This document shows, piece by piece, positions 10,615-20,465 of a DNA stretch of 64,000 nucleotides. Under the pieces are notes generated by a model. The model did not search any database. It had not been told where the DNA came from and saw only the letters and a program-made list of their open reading frames with translations. The position numbers and the translations under genes are program-made. The stretch is from Phialocephala subalpina (Eukaryota; Ascomycota; Leotiomycetes; Helotiales; Mollisiaceae): contig FJOG01000001.1 in the NCBI GenBank assembly GCA_900073065.1, positions 3,174,785-3,238,784 of the forward strand, in the 5' to 3' direction. Numbering within the stretch: the first letter of the stretch is position 1; each line of letters begins with the position of its first letter.

Positions 10615-11475
10615 TTAGTCAACGTTGACCAAGAAGTCTGCGATGTTGCAGACTTGCTTATGTGGATTTCGAGGTTGATACTGTGCGAGCTCGAAGAGAA
10701 ACTCGATAGAAAGCTCGCTTGGTATGTCACCATGGTCGTAACGGTCTAGACTGATGTGTTGTGCAGAGGCAGCAACAATGTATAGCCTGAGAGGGTGTTC
10801 CCAGATGTCTGTGATGTTGTAAATATGGTCGATGACATGCAAATGCACATCGCAGTGTCCTGGCTCTCCTAGTCGAATAACCCCGTCGATGGTAGTGAGT
10901 GCCAAGTTTTGAAGCTCGGGAAGCTCTAATTCCTCCGCTAGAACCCACAGGTTGATCAAATCCAACTCTTCCTGGTCGAGATATTCAGTTCGTTCATCGT
11001 CATGGGCCCAAGGATTTTCTTCGCCCTCAGCATCGTTGTCGCGAAGCCGAAAGACTGTGAGCTCCTGTGAATAGAGCCACTGGACTAAGAATCTAAGAGC
11101 ACCTTCGGAGGTACTGTCGCCGAATCGATATGTGTGGTCTCTTTCCGCGTCGTAGCATTCGTCGTCTTCGTCGAGATAATTGTTGGACTCGAAAGAAGCT
11201 TTGAGGACGGGAGACTTGTTGGCAACCTCCGCGCGGACCAGGAAAGTCTTTTCGTTATGATCTCTGCCAACGATAAGGTTAACGGTGGCGGTGGGATCTC
11301 TAGAAGTCCGTGTCAGCATTGATCGATAGAAGGAAGGATTCGTGCAATGGGTAGCATACGAGAAGGCTACGGGACTCATCTTGCGCTTCTTCTTGAGCGG
11401 CTCAAGCTCGACAACATGGCTCGCGACACTCTCGAGATCGCTCAGCTCTTCGACTTCTGACATCTTTGGTAGCAA
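10615..11475 (-). CDS. BTB/POZ domain protein (array member)
   Basis: The model is complement(join(10615..11299,11360..11475)), 266 residues from the first ATG. The ATG at 11463, giving MSEVEELSD, fits the family better. Exon 1 ends KKKRKMSPVAF, followed by a phase-2 intron of 60 bp with donor GTATGC, branch GCTGAC and acceptor TTCTAG. The intron is a multiple of three without a stop, so an unspliced frame also exists. Splicing restores the family junction S-DPTATVNLIVG. Then come KTFLVRAEVANKSPVLKASF, the segment ALRFLVQWLYSQELTVFRL, LINLWVLAEELELPELQN and IYNITDIWEHPLRLYIV. The loop before LINLW is acidic and longer than in the siblings. The gene is intact, and the function beyond a BTB fold is unknown. 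Confidence 0.85.
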   Translation of the reverse strand: MLPKMSEVEELSDLESVASHVVELEPLKKKRKMSPVAFSYATHCTNPSFYRSMLTRTSRDPTATVNLIVGRDHNEKTFLVRAEVANKSPVLKASFESNNYLDEDDECYDAERDHTYRFGDSTSEGALRFLVQWLYSQELTVFRLRDNDAEGEENPWAHDDERTEYLDQEELDLINLWVLAEELELPELQNLALTTIDGVIRLGEPGHCDVHLHVIDHIYNITDIWEHPLRLYIVAASAQHISLDRYDHGDIPSELSIEFLFELAQYQPRNPHKQVCNIADFLVNVD

Positions 11476-11958
11476 GGAAGCAAAATAGAGGAGGCTTGGA
11501 GAAGTGGAGCCAAAGAGTTGACCGAGCGTTGAGTTGGAAAGTCGGAGGAAGAAGAAAGAAAGTTGTCGGAAAGATGGTTGCTTAGGAGGAGGCGAAGCTA
11601 GTCGACAAAGAATCCAGAATCGAAGGCGAGTCTCACGTTTTAAAAGCTATATTTTTATCAAAGGCGAGTTCATGTAAAGAGCGTCAAGAGCGATCGAGAT
11701 TGAGATAGGGTTGAAATTCTTTGGGGAAATTCTTATTGTACGAGGGCAGCAAGGTGATTAGTTTCGTCTATCGGTGTGCATTGTCTGCAAGAAAAACGGA
11801 AAGTAGGCCTGGTTCAGAGATCACAACTCTTCCTTCCAAGTCTTGACCATTCAGTTCCCAGCCTGTAGCGACAATTTCAATTGGAAGAGTCGTTATGTGG
11901 ATGACTAGGATGACTCACCAGATTAAACCAGGTTGCGTTCAAATCACTCTTCGCTCTC
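11476..11958. other. Intergenic spacer in the BTB array
   Basis: Promoter side of the 10.6-kb BTB gene and 3' flank of the next one. No additional gene seen. Confidence 0.4.
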
Positions 11959-12707
11959 TTAATCATTGACTTCATCCTTGCAATAGAAATCAGAGACGTT
12001 GTAGACTTTCTGAGAATCCTGAAGCTTTTCAAGCAAGAAAATAGCTAGGTCACAAAGAAACTCTTGAGGAAAGACGTCGACATCGGCCAGAGTAATCGAG
12101 GAGGGATCTGTGTGGGCACAAAGGGCGACAAAAAGTCTTCGGAGTTCGCTGCCGCTTGAGGTAAGATCGTAGGCCGCAGGGACGCAATGAGAAGCCAGGA
12201 AGCCGCATTTGCGGTATATGTCATCGATGGTCCTGATGGTGAGGTCCTGCAGAGACGGAATTTCCAGCTCTTTGGCTAGAATCCATAGTTCAACAAGCGC
12301 CAAATCTTCTTCGATATCGTCGTCCCGAGGGCTATCGAAATCATGACCATCGCGGAGCTGCTCAATCACGATGTCTTGCGAGTATGTGTATTGTACTAGA
12401 AGTCGCACGGCTCTCTCGGTCGAATCCTTCAGAAGGTAATGATCTTGTCCCGACTCCTCAACGTACTTTGCAATAATGGGCGACATGGCTATCGCAGCCT
12501 CCTTATGGACAAGAAAGGTCTTCGCGGTTTCACCCTCTCCGACGGTGAGTTTGATGGTAGACATCGGGTCCCTGAATGTTCCAGTCAGTAAAGGGAAATA
12601 TCAGAGGTCGAAGACTTGGCTCACTTGAACGTTGGCGGGTTCATTTTGCGCTTCTTCGCAGGATGGTCGCTCGGCAGGAACAATGTCATTGAGTTGGAAT
12701 CGGTCAT
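11959..12707 (-). CDS. BTB/POZ domain protein (array member)
   Basis: The model is complement(join(11959..12571,12625..12707)), 231 residues. Exon 1 is MTDSNSMTLFLP...AKKRKMNPPTF, the basic leader shared by the family. A 53-bp phase-2 intron (GTGAGC...TTCAG, with CTGAC) gives the junction K-DPMSTIKLTVG. The BTB fold reads AKTFLVHKEAAIAMSPIIAK, then AVRLLVQYTYSQDIVIEQL, ALVELWILAKELEIPSLQD and SSGSELRRLFVALC. The C-terminus is YNVSDFYCKDE. It is intact. The fold contains no additional BACK, Kelch or ankyrin repeats, so this is a BTB-only protein. Confidence 0.88.
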
Positions 12708-13424
12708 GGCTGAAGAGATGTCCAGGCCGCGCAACGGAGACCTTGATCTTGTTCGATGGGAGGAGGTGGGAAAAAATACGAACGAAGAAAAGTCTTTGCG
12801 GCTGCCGAATGACACTACGGGATACTACCGAAGATTATTGCGGCCTTGTAAAGTCAGTTAGCAATATCCAAGCGCTTCAAAAGTTAATTCACAATTGAGC
12901 CAACCCGTAATTTGCGAACTCTGGATGCACGAGGAATGCAGACATATTTATCTCGTCTTTGCAAGCTCTTGTCGAGAGACTACTCTTTCCTCGTAGCCCT
13001 CTCCCTCTCTCCCCGACCCCTGCGAAGTTACCATGTAGAATTCAGCATTAGAGCAGCTGAAGGTTGCTAAAACAACCACCAAATATCAGCGGCGTCTGGG
13101 ACATTAAGTGGATGAGTACTCACCAGTCACATAGCCGCCGAAAGCCCGTCCCCCCCTCCCCGGCGCATTACTGGCGGTGCACAAGAAGTTTGCCATATTT
13201 GGTTTACTTCTCAGGATCGCCGAGTCTCGTGCATGCATAGTCGGCCATTTCGATCAACGACGTAATGCAGGCTGTCTTGACTTGCGTACTTTAGCTATCC
13301 AATAGTAAAAAGTTCAGCAAATTATCAATTATAAACAGCGAAGATTCCCAAGAAGCATTCCAAAAAGGCCAGAACCCATTTCCCAGACCAATGAAACCGA
13401 TCGCTTTTGAACTCTGTACAAATG
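12708..13424. other. Intergenic, no gene seen
   Basis: Spacer between the BTB gene and the 3' end of the tyrosinase gene. No gene, repeat or RNA recognised. Confidence 0.4.
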
Positions 13425-14812
13425 CTAATAGTCATAATCCATACACAAGAACGAATTATGAGGATCCATAACATCGCCCACGACCTTATTATCCCACAAC
13501 CCCAAAAGATCAAGCTCATAATCCAACGTCGTGTTGATCCCAGTACTGGGGTACCTGGTATAGCCGCCAATTTCATAGAGGCGAGTTTCGATGTCGGCGC
13601 TTTGCCATTTCCACCTTCAAAGTATTAGTTTTACGCCAAAATGGAGGAATGAGGGGTAAGGATGGTTACCAGAGTCGATCGATGTACGCATGATGTAGGT
13701 AGAAGAGCGGATCGTTGGGACTGACGTAGATGTCCTGGAGAGAGAAGAGTGAGTTAAGATGATGTTCTTGATAGAAATGGATCGGGTTTGAACTTACACC
13801 CATGCTTCCAGCTACACCTCCGCCGATGCCACCATGGCCACTGGAATATCGAATTAACAAGGTTTCGTCTCTCAAGGTACCGGGCATCTCTATCTACTGG
13901 CTCAAAACCCCTCTCGACGGAACGAACATCCATTCAGCGAGAGGAAAAAGAATGTCACCAGGACAGGAGAAAACAGAATAAAGAAATAGGCGTGAATGTG
14001 AAGGTGGAGATTACGTACGCTGTATGTGGTGAGGCACCTATACACCAAATGCAAGCATTCGCATAGTCGGTAATGTTCATGCATCCATCGATAACGCTCT
14101 GAGCCGCACCAGCAGCAAATACCTCGTTGACTTTCCGCTTCAGACAATATCCCTCGGGAGTGTCAGAAGTAGAGGGTCCGACATGAACAGTTGAGTTTGC
14201 AAAGGGTCCATCCACGACGCACAAATCGACTGAACTACCGTTCCCGCCGAATCCAGTATCCGCATCAAGGATTGGAGAGTTGATGTAGTTGCCTGCATCT
14301 CGTGTTTCGTCCCACCAGCTGTTTTGGCTTGATTAATATGCTGACAAGTGAGGAGGTGGAAGGTGAGACTTGCGTCATGGGTCCAGTGTAGTTGCATTCT
14401 GTTTGCAGCAGGTGCTTGTGTAATTTCATGTATAAACGATGGTATGGCAAGAATTGCCCCTGGAGATTCCTGTTTTCAGTATATGGCTTTATAGTGAATA
14501 GTAAGATATACTCACAACAGCGTGAATAGTAGGAGTCATGTTCTGGTGAAGAGCAACTAAGTCTTCAAATCTTGTCGTGGCACCAGTGAGGCCGGAGGTT
14601 GTAGGAAGGTCCCACAGACACTTCTCGGCCGTGATGTAGGCCGTCTTTTCGCTTGAAGACATGTTTGTCCATTCTTTGGAGATATCTAATTGATCCTCGC
14701 TGCAGACGGTTGTGTTCCAAACACTTGTAGTGTTGTCTCTTCTGTATTGAGGTGAGGCAGCTACGGCTGTAGCAGCAGCTAGAAAAAGGGTGAAAGTTTC
14801 CCAAAGCAACAT
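13425..14812 (-). CDS. Secreted tyrosinase (type-3 copper monooxygenase)
   Basis: Six exons: complement(join(13425..13614,13670..13734,13798..13840,14019..14318,14374..14459,14516..14812)), 326 residues. It starts MLLWETFTLFLAAATAVAAS, a signal peptide, so the enzyme is probably exported. Copper site A ligands are H89, H97 (TPTIHAV) and H106 (GQFLPYHR). Copper site B ligands are H226 (SPHTAGHGG), H230 and a histidine of FYLHH near 256-257, in NDPLFYLHHAYIDRLW. Tyrosinases hydroxylate monophenols and oxidise diphenols to quinones, often in melanin formation. The protein is short and lacks the C-terminal shielding domain of larger fungal tyrosinases. Intron 2 appears to be a GC-AG intron (GCAAGT donor), the only choice that gives the expected TWWDETRDAGN. 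Intron 3 is longer (178 bp). It sits inside the BTB array but is unrelated to it. Confidence 0.9.
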
Positions 14813-15767
14813 GATGAACGGAAAAGACACCAAAAGACTAAAAGAATGATTGCTTGTAGATTGAAGTTTGGTCAACCTCGAGGGCTTAAGTAGTCCTTGA
14901 ATAGGAGGCCGAACAAGGGGGTTTCTGAAGTCAACTCTAGTTACTGCAGGCCACGCCTCGGATAGAAGAGATACTGTGGTCTTTGGATAAATAAGTCCAC
15001 CCTCGAGGGTTTACACTTCCAGACGTTTCCACATACAAAGTCGATGATAGTAGCTTGCTGATTGGTCTAAGACCCTTGACTTGTCTGTGCTTTAGAACCA
15101 TCAGCTGCACGACACACACCAGTCGCAGCCGATGTCCCTCGTGACGAGGGCCTCGTCGCGGTGGATAGGGCTTATCTTTCATCTGATCTCATTTCCGGAG
15201 GAGACGTTGCTTGAAAGTCGGAACCTATTGCCATCTTGGGATAAATGCAAGCTTGGGGACTGGGGACAATTCTCCAAGCGAGGATCGTGCTGGGGGCCAG
15301 GGAATAATATAATTGGAAGACGAATGTCCCTGGCCCGGCACTTTTCGAGGACGACGGGAGTGATGACGCGTCCGAAGCCTTTCCTTGGTTGAAATGCCGG
15401 TGCACGGACGACGACGACGGCAATGTCGACCATGGGTCTGATAAGATCTGCAAATGTCGGGGTTGTCATGTCCACACTCAATCTTTTTTTGCATACTGCA
15501 CAGTAAAGAAACAAGAGAACAGATTCTGGAGAAAGTACGCGTCTCGTCGATGTATGAGGGATGCTGGCGCATTCATTTCGCGTATCTGAGCGCATGGATA
15601 GCGTAATGGTCATTCCTCCATAAATAACCTTCTCCACCCATGCGAAGTTACAATGTCAAATTCAACATGAAGAGCCGATGATCTCTAAAATATCCCCGAA
15701 GATCAGCAGAGTACCGGACATTGAGTGGGCGACTACTCACAAATTCGCATCGTCGCCGAGGGATCCA
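14813..15767. other. Intergenic, no gene seen
   Basis: Promoter side of tyrosinase and 3' flank of the next BTB gene. Minus-strand frames at 15179-15637 overlap each other and have no domain, so I left them out. No repeat recognised. Confidence 0.4.
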
Positions 15768-16529
15768 TTACTCCTCCTCTGGGTTGCACAAGTAGTCTGA
15801 GAGGTTGTAAGACTTCTGAGCATCGCTGAGTTTCGTACAGGCATGGTCGGCGATTTCGATCACAAACTGATTTGGAAGGGTATACATATCCTCGTCAAAT
15901 ACATGGCGATAACGGTGAAAGCCTCGAGCGCAGAGAGCGACAAAGTACTTCCGCAACGCACACTTCGGTCGAGTACGCTCGTATAACTTGGGGATATATT
16001 CGAAGAAGATCGAACAACCATGCTCTTGATACAGCACATCGAAGGCTCGGATGATCTGGTCCTGGAGAGATGGAATCTTCAGCTCCTTTGCCGTGATCCA
16101 GAGTCCAACCAAGTCCAGAAGCTCGCCGTGACGCAAGCCGCGGCAGTATTTATCGCATGGATCCTCATGGTAAAAGTGAAGAACCAGGTTTTGCGTATAC
16201 AGCCATTGAACGAATCGCCTAACAACTTGTGGTGGTGCTCGCGTGTTGAATTCGAGGTTGTTATTTTCGCTCTCTAGGACCGCCTTTGCGATTACAGGTG
16301 AATAAAGGCACGCGACTTCCTCATGCACCATGAATCTCTCAAGGAAGAGAGGTGTTTTCAAGACAATGGTTGACATTGGGTCACTAGGCGTCCAGGTCAG
16401 TATTGAGTATCTCTTCAAAGGCAAAGGTGAGAGGCAAAGTCGCAAATCTTACCGGAAAGTGGGCGCCTCTAGCCTTTGCTTCTTCTTAGGCCTCTCAACC
16501 TCAGATGACGGTGGTGAGTGTTCCGCCAT
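15768..16529 (-). CDS. BTB/POZ domain protein (array member)
   Basis: The model is complement(join(15768..16383,16453..16529)), 230 residues. Exon 1 is MAEHSPPSSEVERPKKKQRL followed by EAPTF. A 69-bp phase-2 intron (GTAAGA...CCTAG) yields R-DPMSTIVLKTP. The BTB fold shows ERFMVHEEVACLYSPVIAKA, then VVRRFVQWLYTQNLVLHF, LVGLWITAKELKIPSLQD and CALRKYFVALC, ending YNLSDYLCNPEEE. An alternative unspliced start upstream of DPMSTI would read through the intron and lose the basic leader, so the spliced model is preferred. Intact. Only the BTB module is present and the biological role is unknown. Confidence 0.87.
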
Positions 16530-17319
16530 TCTTGCCGTGGAATTGCGCGCTGCAGTGTTTTGTGTCGTGATCAAGTCGTTGCGCGTTGACGGAGGTTGAT
16601 CGCGTTGGATGAGGAAAGGAAAGAACTCGGCACTAAAATTGAGCTTGACTGAGCCGGTGCCTGAGTCTATTCTCTAACATTCACATTACTTCTAACACAA
16701 GATTGCGCAGGTCACAGTCAAGAATATCGAGGAAGTGCAGTCGCTTACAGGAGGTCAAAACAGCAAGAGAGTGCAGGGCTCACAAGTTGATGTTCAAATC
16801 AGGCGACCTTCATTGTTTGAGAGACGTTGGTACAGTTTATGCTGTCTATATGTATGGATGATGGTATGCAAAGGGGTTTCCTGTATTCGGTGTTGTATTT
16901 TTCCTCCATTTTTACTTCTCTCGGTCATGTGAAGCTGTATTCGGCAACGGAGGTAATGCATGCTGTCCTAGGCAATACTCCAATGTCCCAGCCCTGACAG
17001 GATTTCCGAGAATGCTTAGATGTTCTGAAATGCAAGGGATCGTAAGGATTCATGATCTTGCTATCGGTCGTGCTTGCTCGGAGCAAGTGAGTTGTAAAGT
17101 TCCAGTGATGCTGGGAGACTGTGGGAACTGGAGCATCTCCATTAGTTAGTAAGAGGTATGTATGATGCACTGGGAAAGTACCAATAGGTTCATATCGTCT
17201 TGTAAAAAGCCTTGCCATGTTCCAGGGTTCAATCGCAGTGGACGTTTCAAGAAGTCTTGGACATCAAGTGAAGTTGATGAGTTGTGACTGTCATTCTCGA
17301 ATACCGGGCCTGCCATTTA
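16530..17319. other. Intergenic spacer in the BTB array
   Basis: About 0.8 kb without a recognisable gene. Short frames on both strands carry no BTB signature. Confidence 0.4.
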
Positions 17320-18177
17320 CTATTGTTCCACTTGCTGAAAGAAGTCCGATACATCGTGGATCTCCTGAGCATGCTGGAGCTTCTTGCCTAAGTAGTTGAT
17401 TACCTCAGGTAAGAAGTCTCGTGGGAGACCCGAGTGGCTGGGATCGTTGGAGTAGAATGTACGACTGGGATCGTTGCAGCGCACATAGAGAGAAACTAGG
17501 TACTGCCGAAGGGGACTACCGGGTAGAGTAGCCCTGAAAGCTGCAGGTATACATAGGCACGGACATAATTTGCATTTCTTGTAGATGTCGTCGATAGCCT
17601 TGAGAGTTTTGTTTTGAAGAGCTGGAATTTCCCAGTCTTTGGCGAGGATCCACAACTCTACCAATGCCTCGTCCTCGTCGGCATTGGACGCATTGGACTT
17701 CCATTCTCCTTCAAGCTGCTTGACGGTGATATTCTGGGAATAGAGCCACTGGATGAGAAGCTTCAGAGCTCGTGGGTTTGTGGAGCGTTTTTGATACGTT
17801 GCGACATCATCGAATGCCTTCGCAAGGAAGGGCGAGTAATGGCAAACAACCTCTTTATGAACCGTGAATGTCTCGGCATAGTTCTCAGGACCGACGATGA
17901 GGTGGACCATCGATTTGACGTCGCTGTGACTTGACGTCAGTTGTGTTTTGGTAAATCGAAAGCAGGATTTTCAATCTCCCAGACCTACTAGGACGTCCCA
18001 AGCTGGAACAAGACTGAAAAAGCTGCTAGAAGACAGCTTCATTGAAGCGAGCTTATGATTGGAAGTTGTCACTTACGAGAATGTCGGAGCACCCGTCTTC
18101 TGCTTCTTCGCGGGCCCCTCACCTTCAAGGGCTTGATCCGACTCACTAGGACGTTTGTTCGATATGGAATCAGCCAT
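17320..18177 (-). CDS. BTB/POZ domain protein (array member)
   Basis: The model is complement(join(17320..17923,18077..18177)), 234 residues. Exon 1 starts MADSISNKRPSESDQALEG and ends PAKKQKTGAPTF. The phase-2 intron (GTAAGT...TCACAG) is 153 bp, two to three times longer than in the siblings, so another acceptor is possible, although this one gives the expected S-DVKSMVHLIVG. The BTB fold includes AETFTVHKEVVCHYSPFLAK, ALKLLIQWLYSQNITVKQL, ALVELWILAKDWEIPALQN and PGSPLRQYLVSLY, ending HDVSDFFQQVEQ. Intact, and the last member of the left array. Confidence 0.86.
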
Positions 18178-18727
18178 GATTGACGAACTGATCTACGCCG
18201 TGGGAGGACGTGCTGGGCCGTGGTTGTTGATCGTGTTGTCGTTTGTGACGGAGTTGTTGTAGGAAGGAGGAGGTTCAGGAGACGAAAGAGGTATTTACGC
18301 CAGAAGCGAGCCTCAAAGTGTGGATCAACAGAGTCCCGCTTCCCCCAAAGATGACGGAATCTCGATATTTGATTGAGGAACACAAGGGAAGGTGAGGTTG
18401 AGAAGAGAGCCAGGTAGCAGCGCGACTTCTCCCCCTTTTAAGTTGAAAGTCTAAAGCCTTGCTAGCGAATATGAGGCTCTTCAATCATAGAGCGAAGTGC
18501 TTCGCAAGCAACGTATTAAACAAGTGTCGATTGAGGAAAGTGTGCAGCACTTGGGCAAGCGTTCTTCGCAGCATCGGGCAGGATATGGTCAGATACGAGA
18601 GAAGGCTCGAATGTGCAGTTATAGCTCGTGGATTCATATCTCATAAAAACCGCAACAGGGTATCAAAACTCACACAGACATTCCTCACTTCTTCCTATAC
18701 TGCAGCCCTGGTCTCCCTCTCTCCTTC
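18178..18727. other. Intergenic, no gene seen
   Basis: Promoter side of the last left-hand BTB gene, running into the 3' end of the CAP gene. Nothing further recognised. Confidence 0.4.
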
Positions 18728-19408
18728 TCATAGCACAATCACCCCACTCACCAACCCCGCAAACCCAAGCACCACCACCCAACACCTCACATCCCTCCAC
18801 CCATTCCCACCACTCGAAACCCCACTCTCGACTGTATCCGTCGCCTTCCCCTTTGTCTGCTTCTTCACATTATCTACAAAATACTGATTATTATCCCCCA
18901 CAATATTTCCTGCAGGCCAATATTCACAAACAACATAAAACCCCGGCGTACCTCCCTCCCCCTGACAACTCGTCCTCCCGCACCCCACACTCGTAGTATT
19001 GCTCCAAACCAACTGCGTGAAATGACCCGTTGCTTCCGAAAAACCCGGTTTCTTCCAGTTATAGCTCTCCCTCTCCAATCCCCAAGCATCGACGCTGGCA
19101 GAAGCGTTCGCATATCCGGCGGCGAGGTTCTCGCCTGTTGGTCCGCCGCTGTGCTTGAATGCGCAGGCGGAGGACCAGGATGTGGCTGTTTTGGCGGATG
19201 TGGAGTTCCAGGTTAAGGCTGAGGCATTGTGTTCAGAGCGGTAGAAGTTATGTGCAGCCAAAATATCCGTCTCGAACGTCGTATCGCTTGTGTAGCTAGT
19301 AGACGTTGCCTGAGGGGTGGCAGATTGTGTGACTGTACTCGTTATTGTAGCAGCTTCGGAGATCGTGAGGAGGGCTAGGAGCCCGAGGAGTGGTGTCGAG
19401 GTATACAT
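18728..19408 (-). CDS. Secreted CAP/PR-1 (SCP) domain protein, probable GPI anchor
   Basis: Single exon of 226 residues, starting at MYTSTPLLGLLALLTISEA, a signal peptide, rather than at the upstream ATG of a longer frame. A Ser/Thr-rich linker (21-43) leads to the CAP domain at about 46-182: ILAAHNFYRSEH, ALTWNS, GGPTGENLAAGYA, GHFTQLVW (128-135), VGCGRTSC and GFYVVCEYWPAGN. CAP proteins of this type bind sterols or lipids in yeast (the Pry proteins) and are common in fungal secretomes. After the domain comes a Ser/Gly segment and a hydrophobic tail (209-226), which fits a GPI-attachment signal. That would place it on the cell surface, and is an inference from the tail alone. Confidence 0.9.
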   Translation of the reverse strand: MYTSTPLLGLLALLTISEAATITSTVTQSATPQATSTSYTSDTTFETDILAAHNFYRSEHNASALTWNSTSAKTATSWSSACAFKHSGGPTGENLAAGYANASASVDAWGLERESYNWKKPGFSEATGHFTQLVWSNTTSVGCGRTSCQGEGGTPGFYVVCEYWPAGNIVGDNNQYFVDNVKKQTKGKATDTVESGVSSGGNGWRDVRCWVVVLGFAGLVSGVIVL

Positions 19409-20465
19409 GTTGTATATAGCTTCGTGGTTGTTGGTGGGAGAAGATAAGATCTGGTATCGTGAGGTATGTCTGCTGAAGTGAGGAATGAAATACAATAGCA
19501 AATCCACGAAGAAATTGGACAATAATGACGCGCACAAGACTCGAGATTGGAATAGCTTGCTCCAAAGACGAACCCAGAGAAACGAAACAAAGACATTCCC
19601 TACCTTTATCCCTCCCACTCTCCTCTACCTCTTCCCCGTCTTACTCCATGCTGCAGGCTCAGCCTCCACTCAATCATCATCTTGCAGAGTAGGTACAAGG
19701 CTGGATGGTCGGCCAAGGATGTGGAAGCAAGTTTGGACATCAGATGAACGCGGGGAATGGTTGGTTCTTGGACGTCGCTTCCTTCTCGGTTGCGATTCCG
19801 GATTAGGATTGATGACGTCGAATGTCTGGCGTGCCGCTAGCTGAAGTGCGGGACAACCCCGAGGGTGAAAATAGCGATTGATATCCAGGAACATGAGAGG
19901 AAAGTACATCACAGCAACATCACGAAACACATATAATGGAGTAATGAGTAAAAGGATGAGTTGAGAGTAACTCATCGTCCATTCATACATCTTTGCTTGA
20001 TGCTCCAGCTCACAGCACGCGAGCGCTCTAGGTATAATATAAAAGCCATGTGTACGGCACGCATGCGCGCTCTATCCACCATCCCATTCCGTAATCATAC
20101 AAATGAATGTTATCATTCCATTCCATTCCAATCCATCCAGGCTGTCCAGCCCGTGTAGAGAAAAGTCCGCGGTTCGCGTGTGCTGACGATTACTCGTCTC
20201 TTCCATCCATACCCCTTCAGTCCAGAAAACTCCCAAATCAAAACACCACGCCATGCTATTTTGCTCATGTAACCATCCCTCGTATAATCCCAAACTCTTC
20301 GACCTCATCGCCCGTCAACAACCAAGCGATTAACTAGCTAACTAGCTAATTTCATTCTTCCGTCCAGCAGACTCAACCCCGAATACAGAAATGACAGTGT
20401 AGAAAGAACCCGGCTCGAAGAACGCTGCGGGACCAGATATGAACAAAAGGGACTGTAAGCGGTGT
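19409..20465. other. Intergenic, no gene seen
   Basis: About 1 kb between the CAP gene promoter and the 3' end of the TPS3-like gene. Only short, overlapping frames without domains. Confidence 0.4.

Noticed and set aside
15179..15637. 152-codon minus-strand frame near the tyrosinase gene
   Set aside because: Several frames overlap on both strands, none with a motif. It looks like chance.
18628..18996. Pro/Ser-rich plus-strand frames opposite the CAP gene
   Set aside because: They are antisense shadows of the CAP C-terminus.
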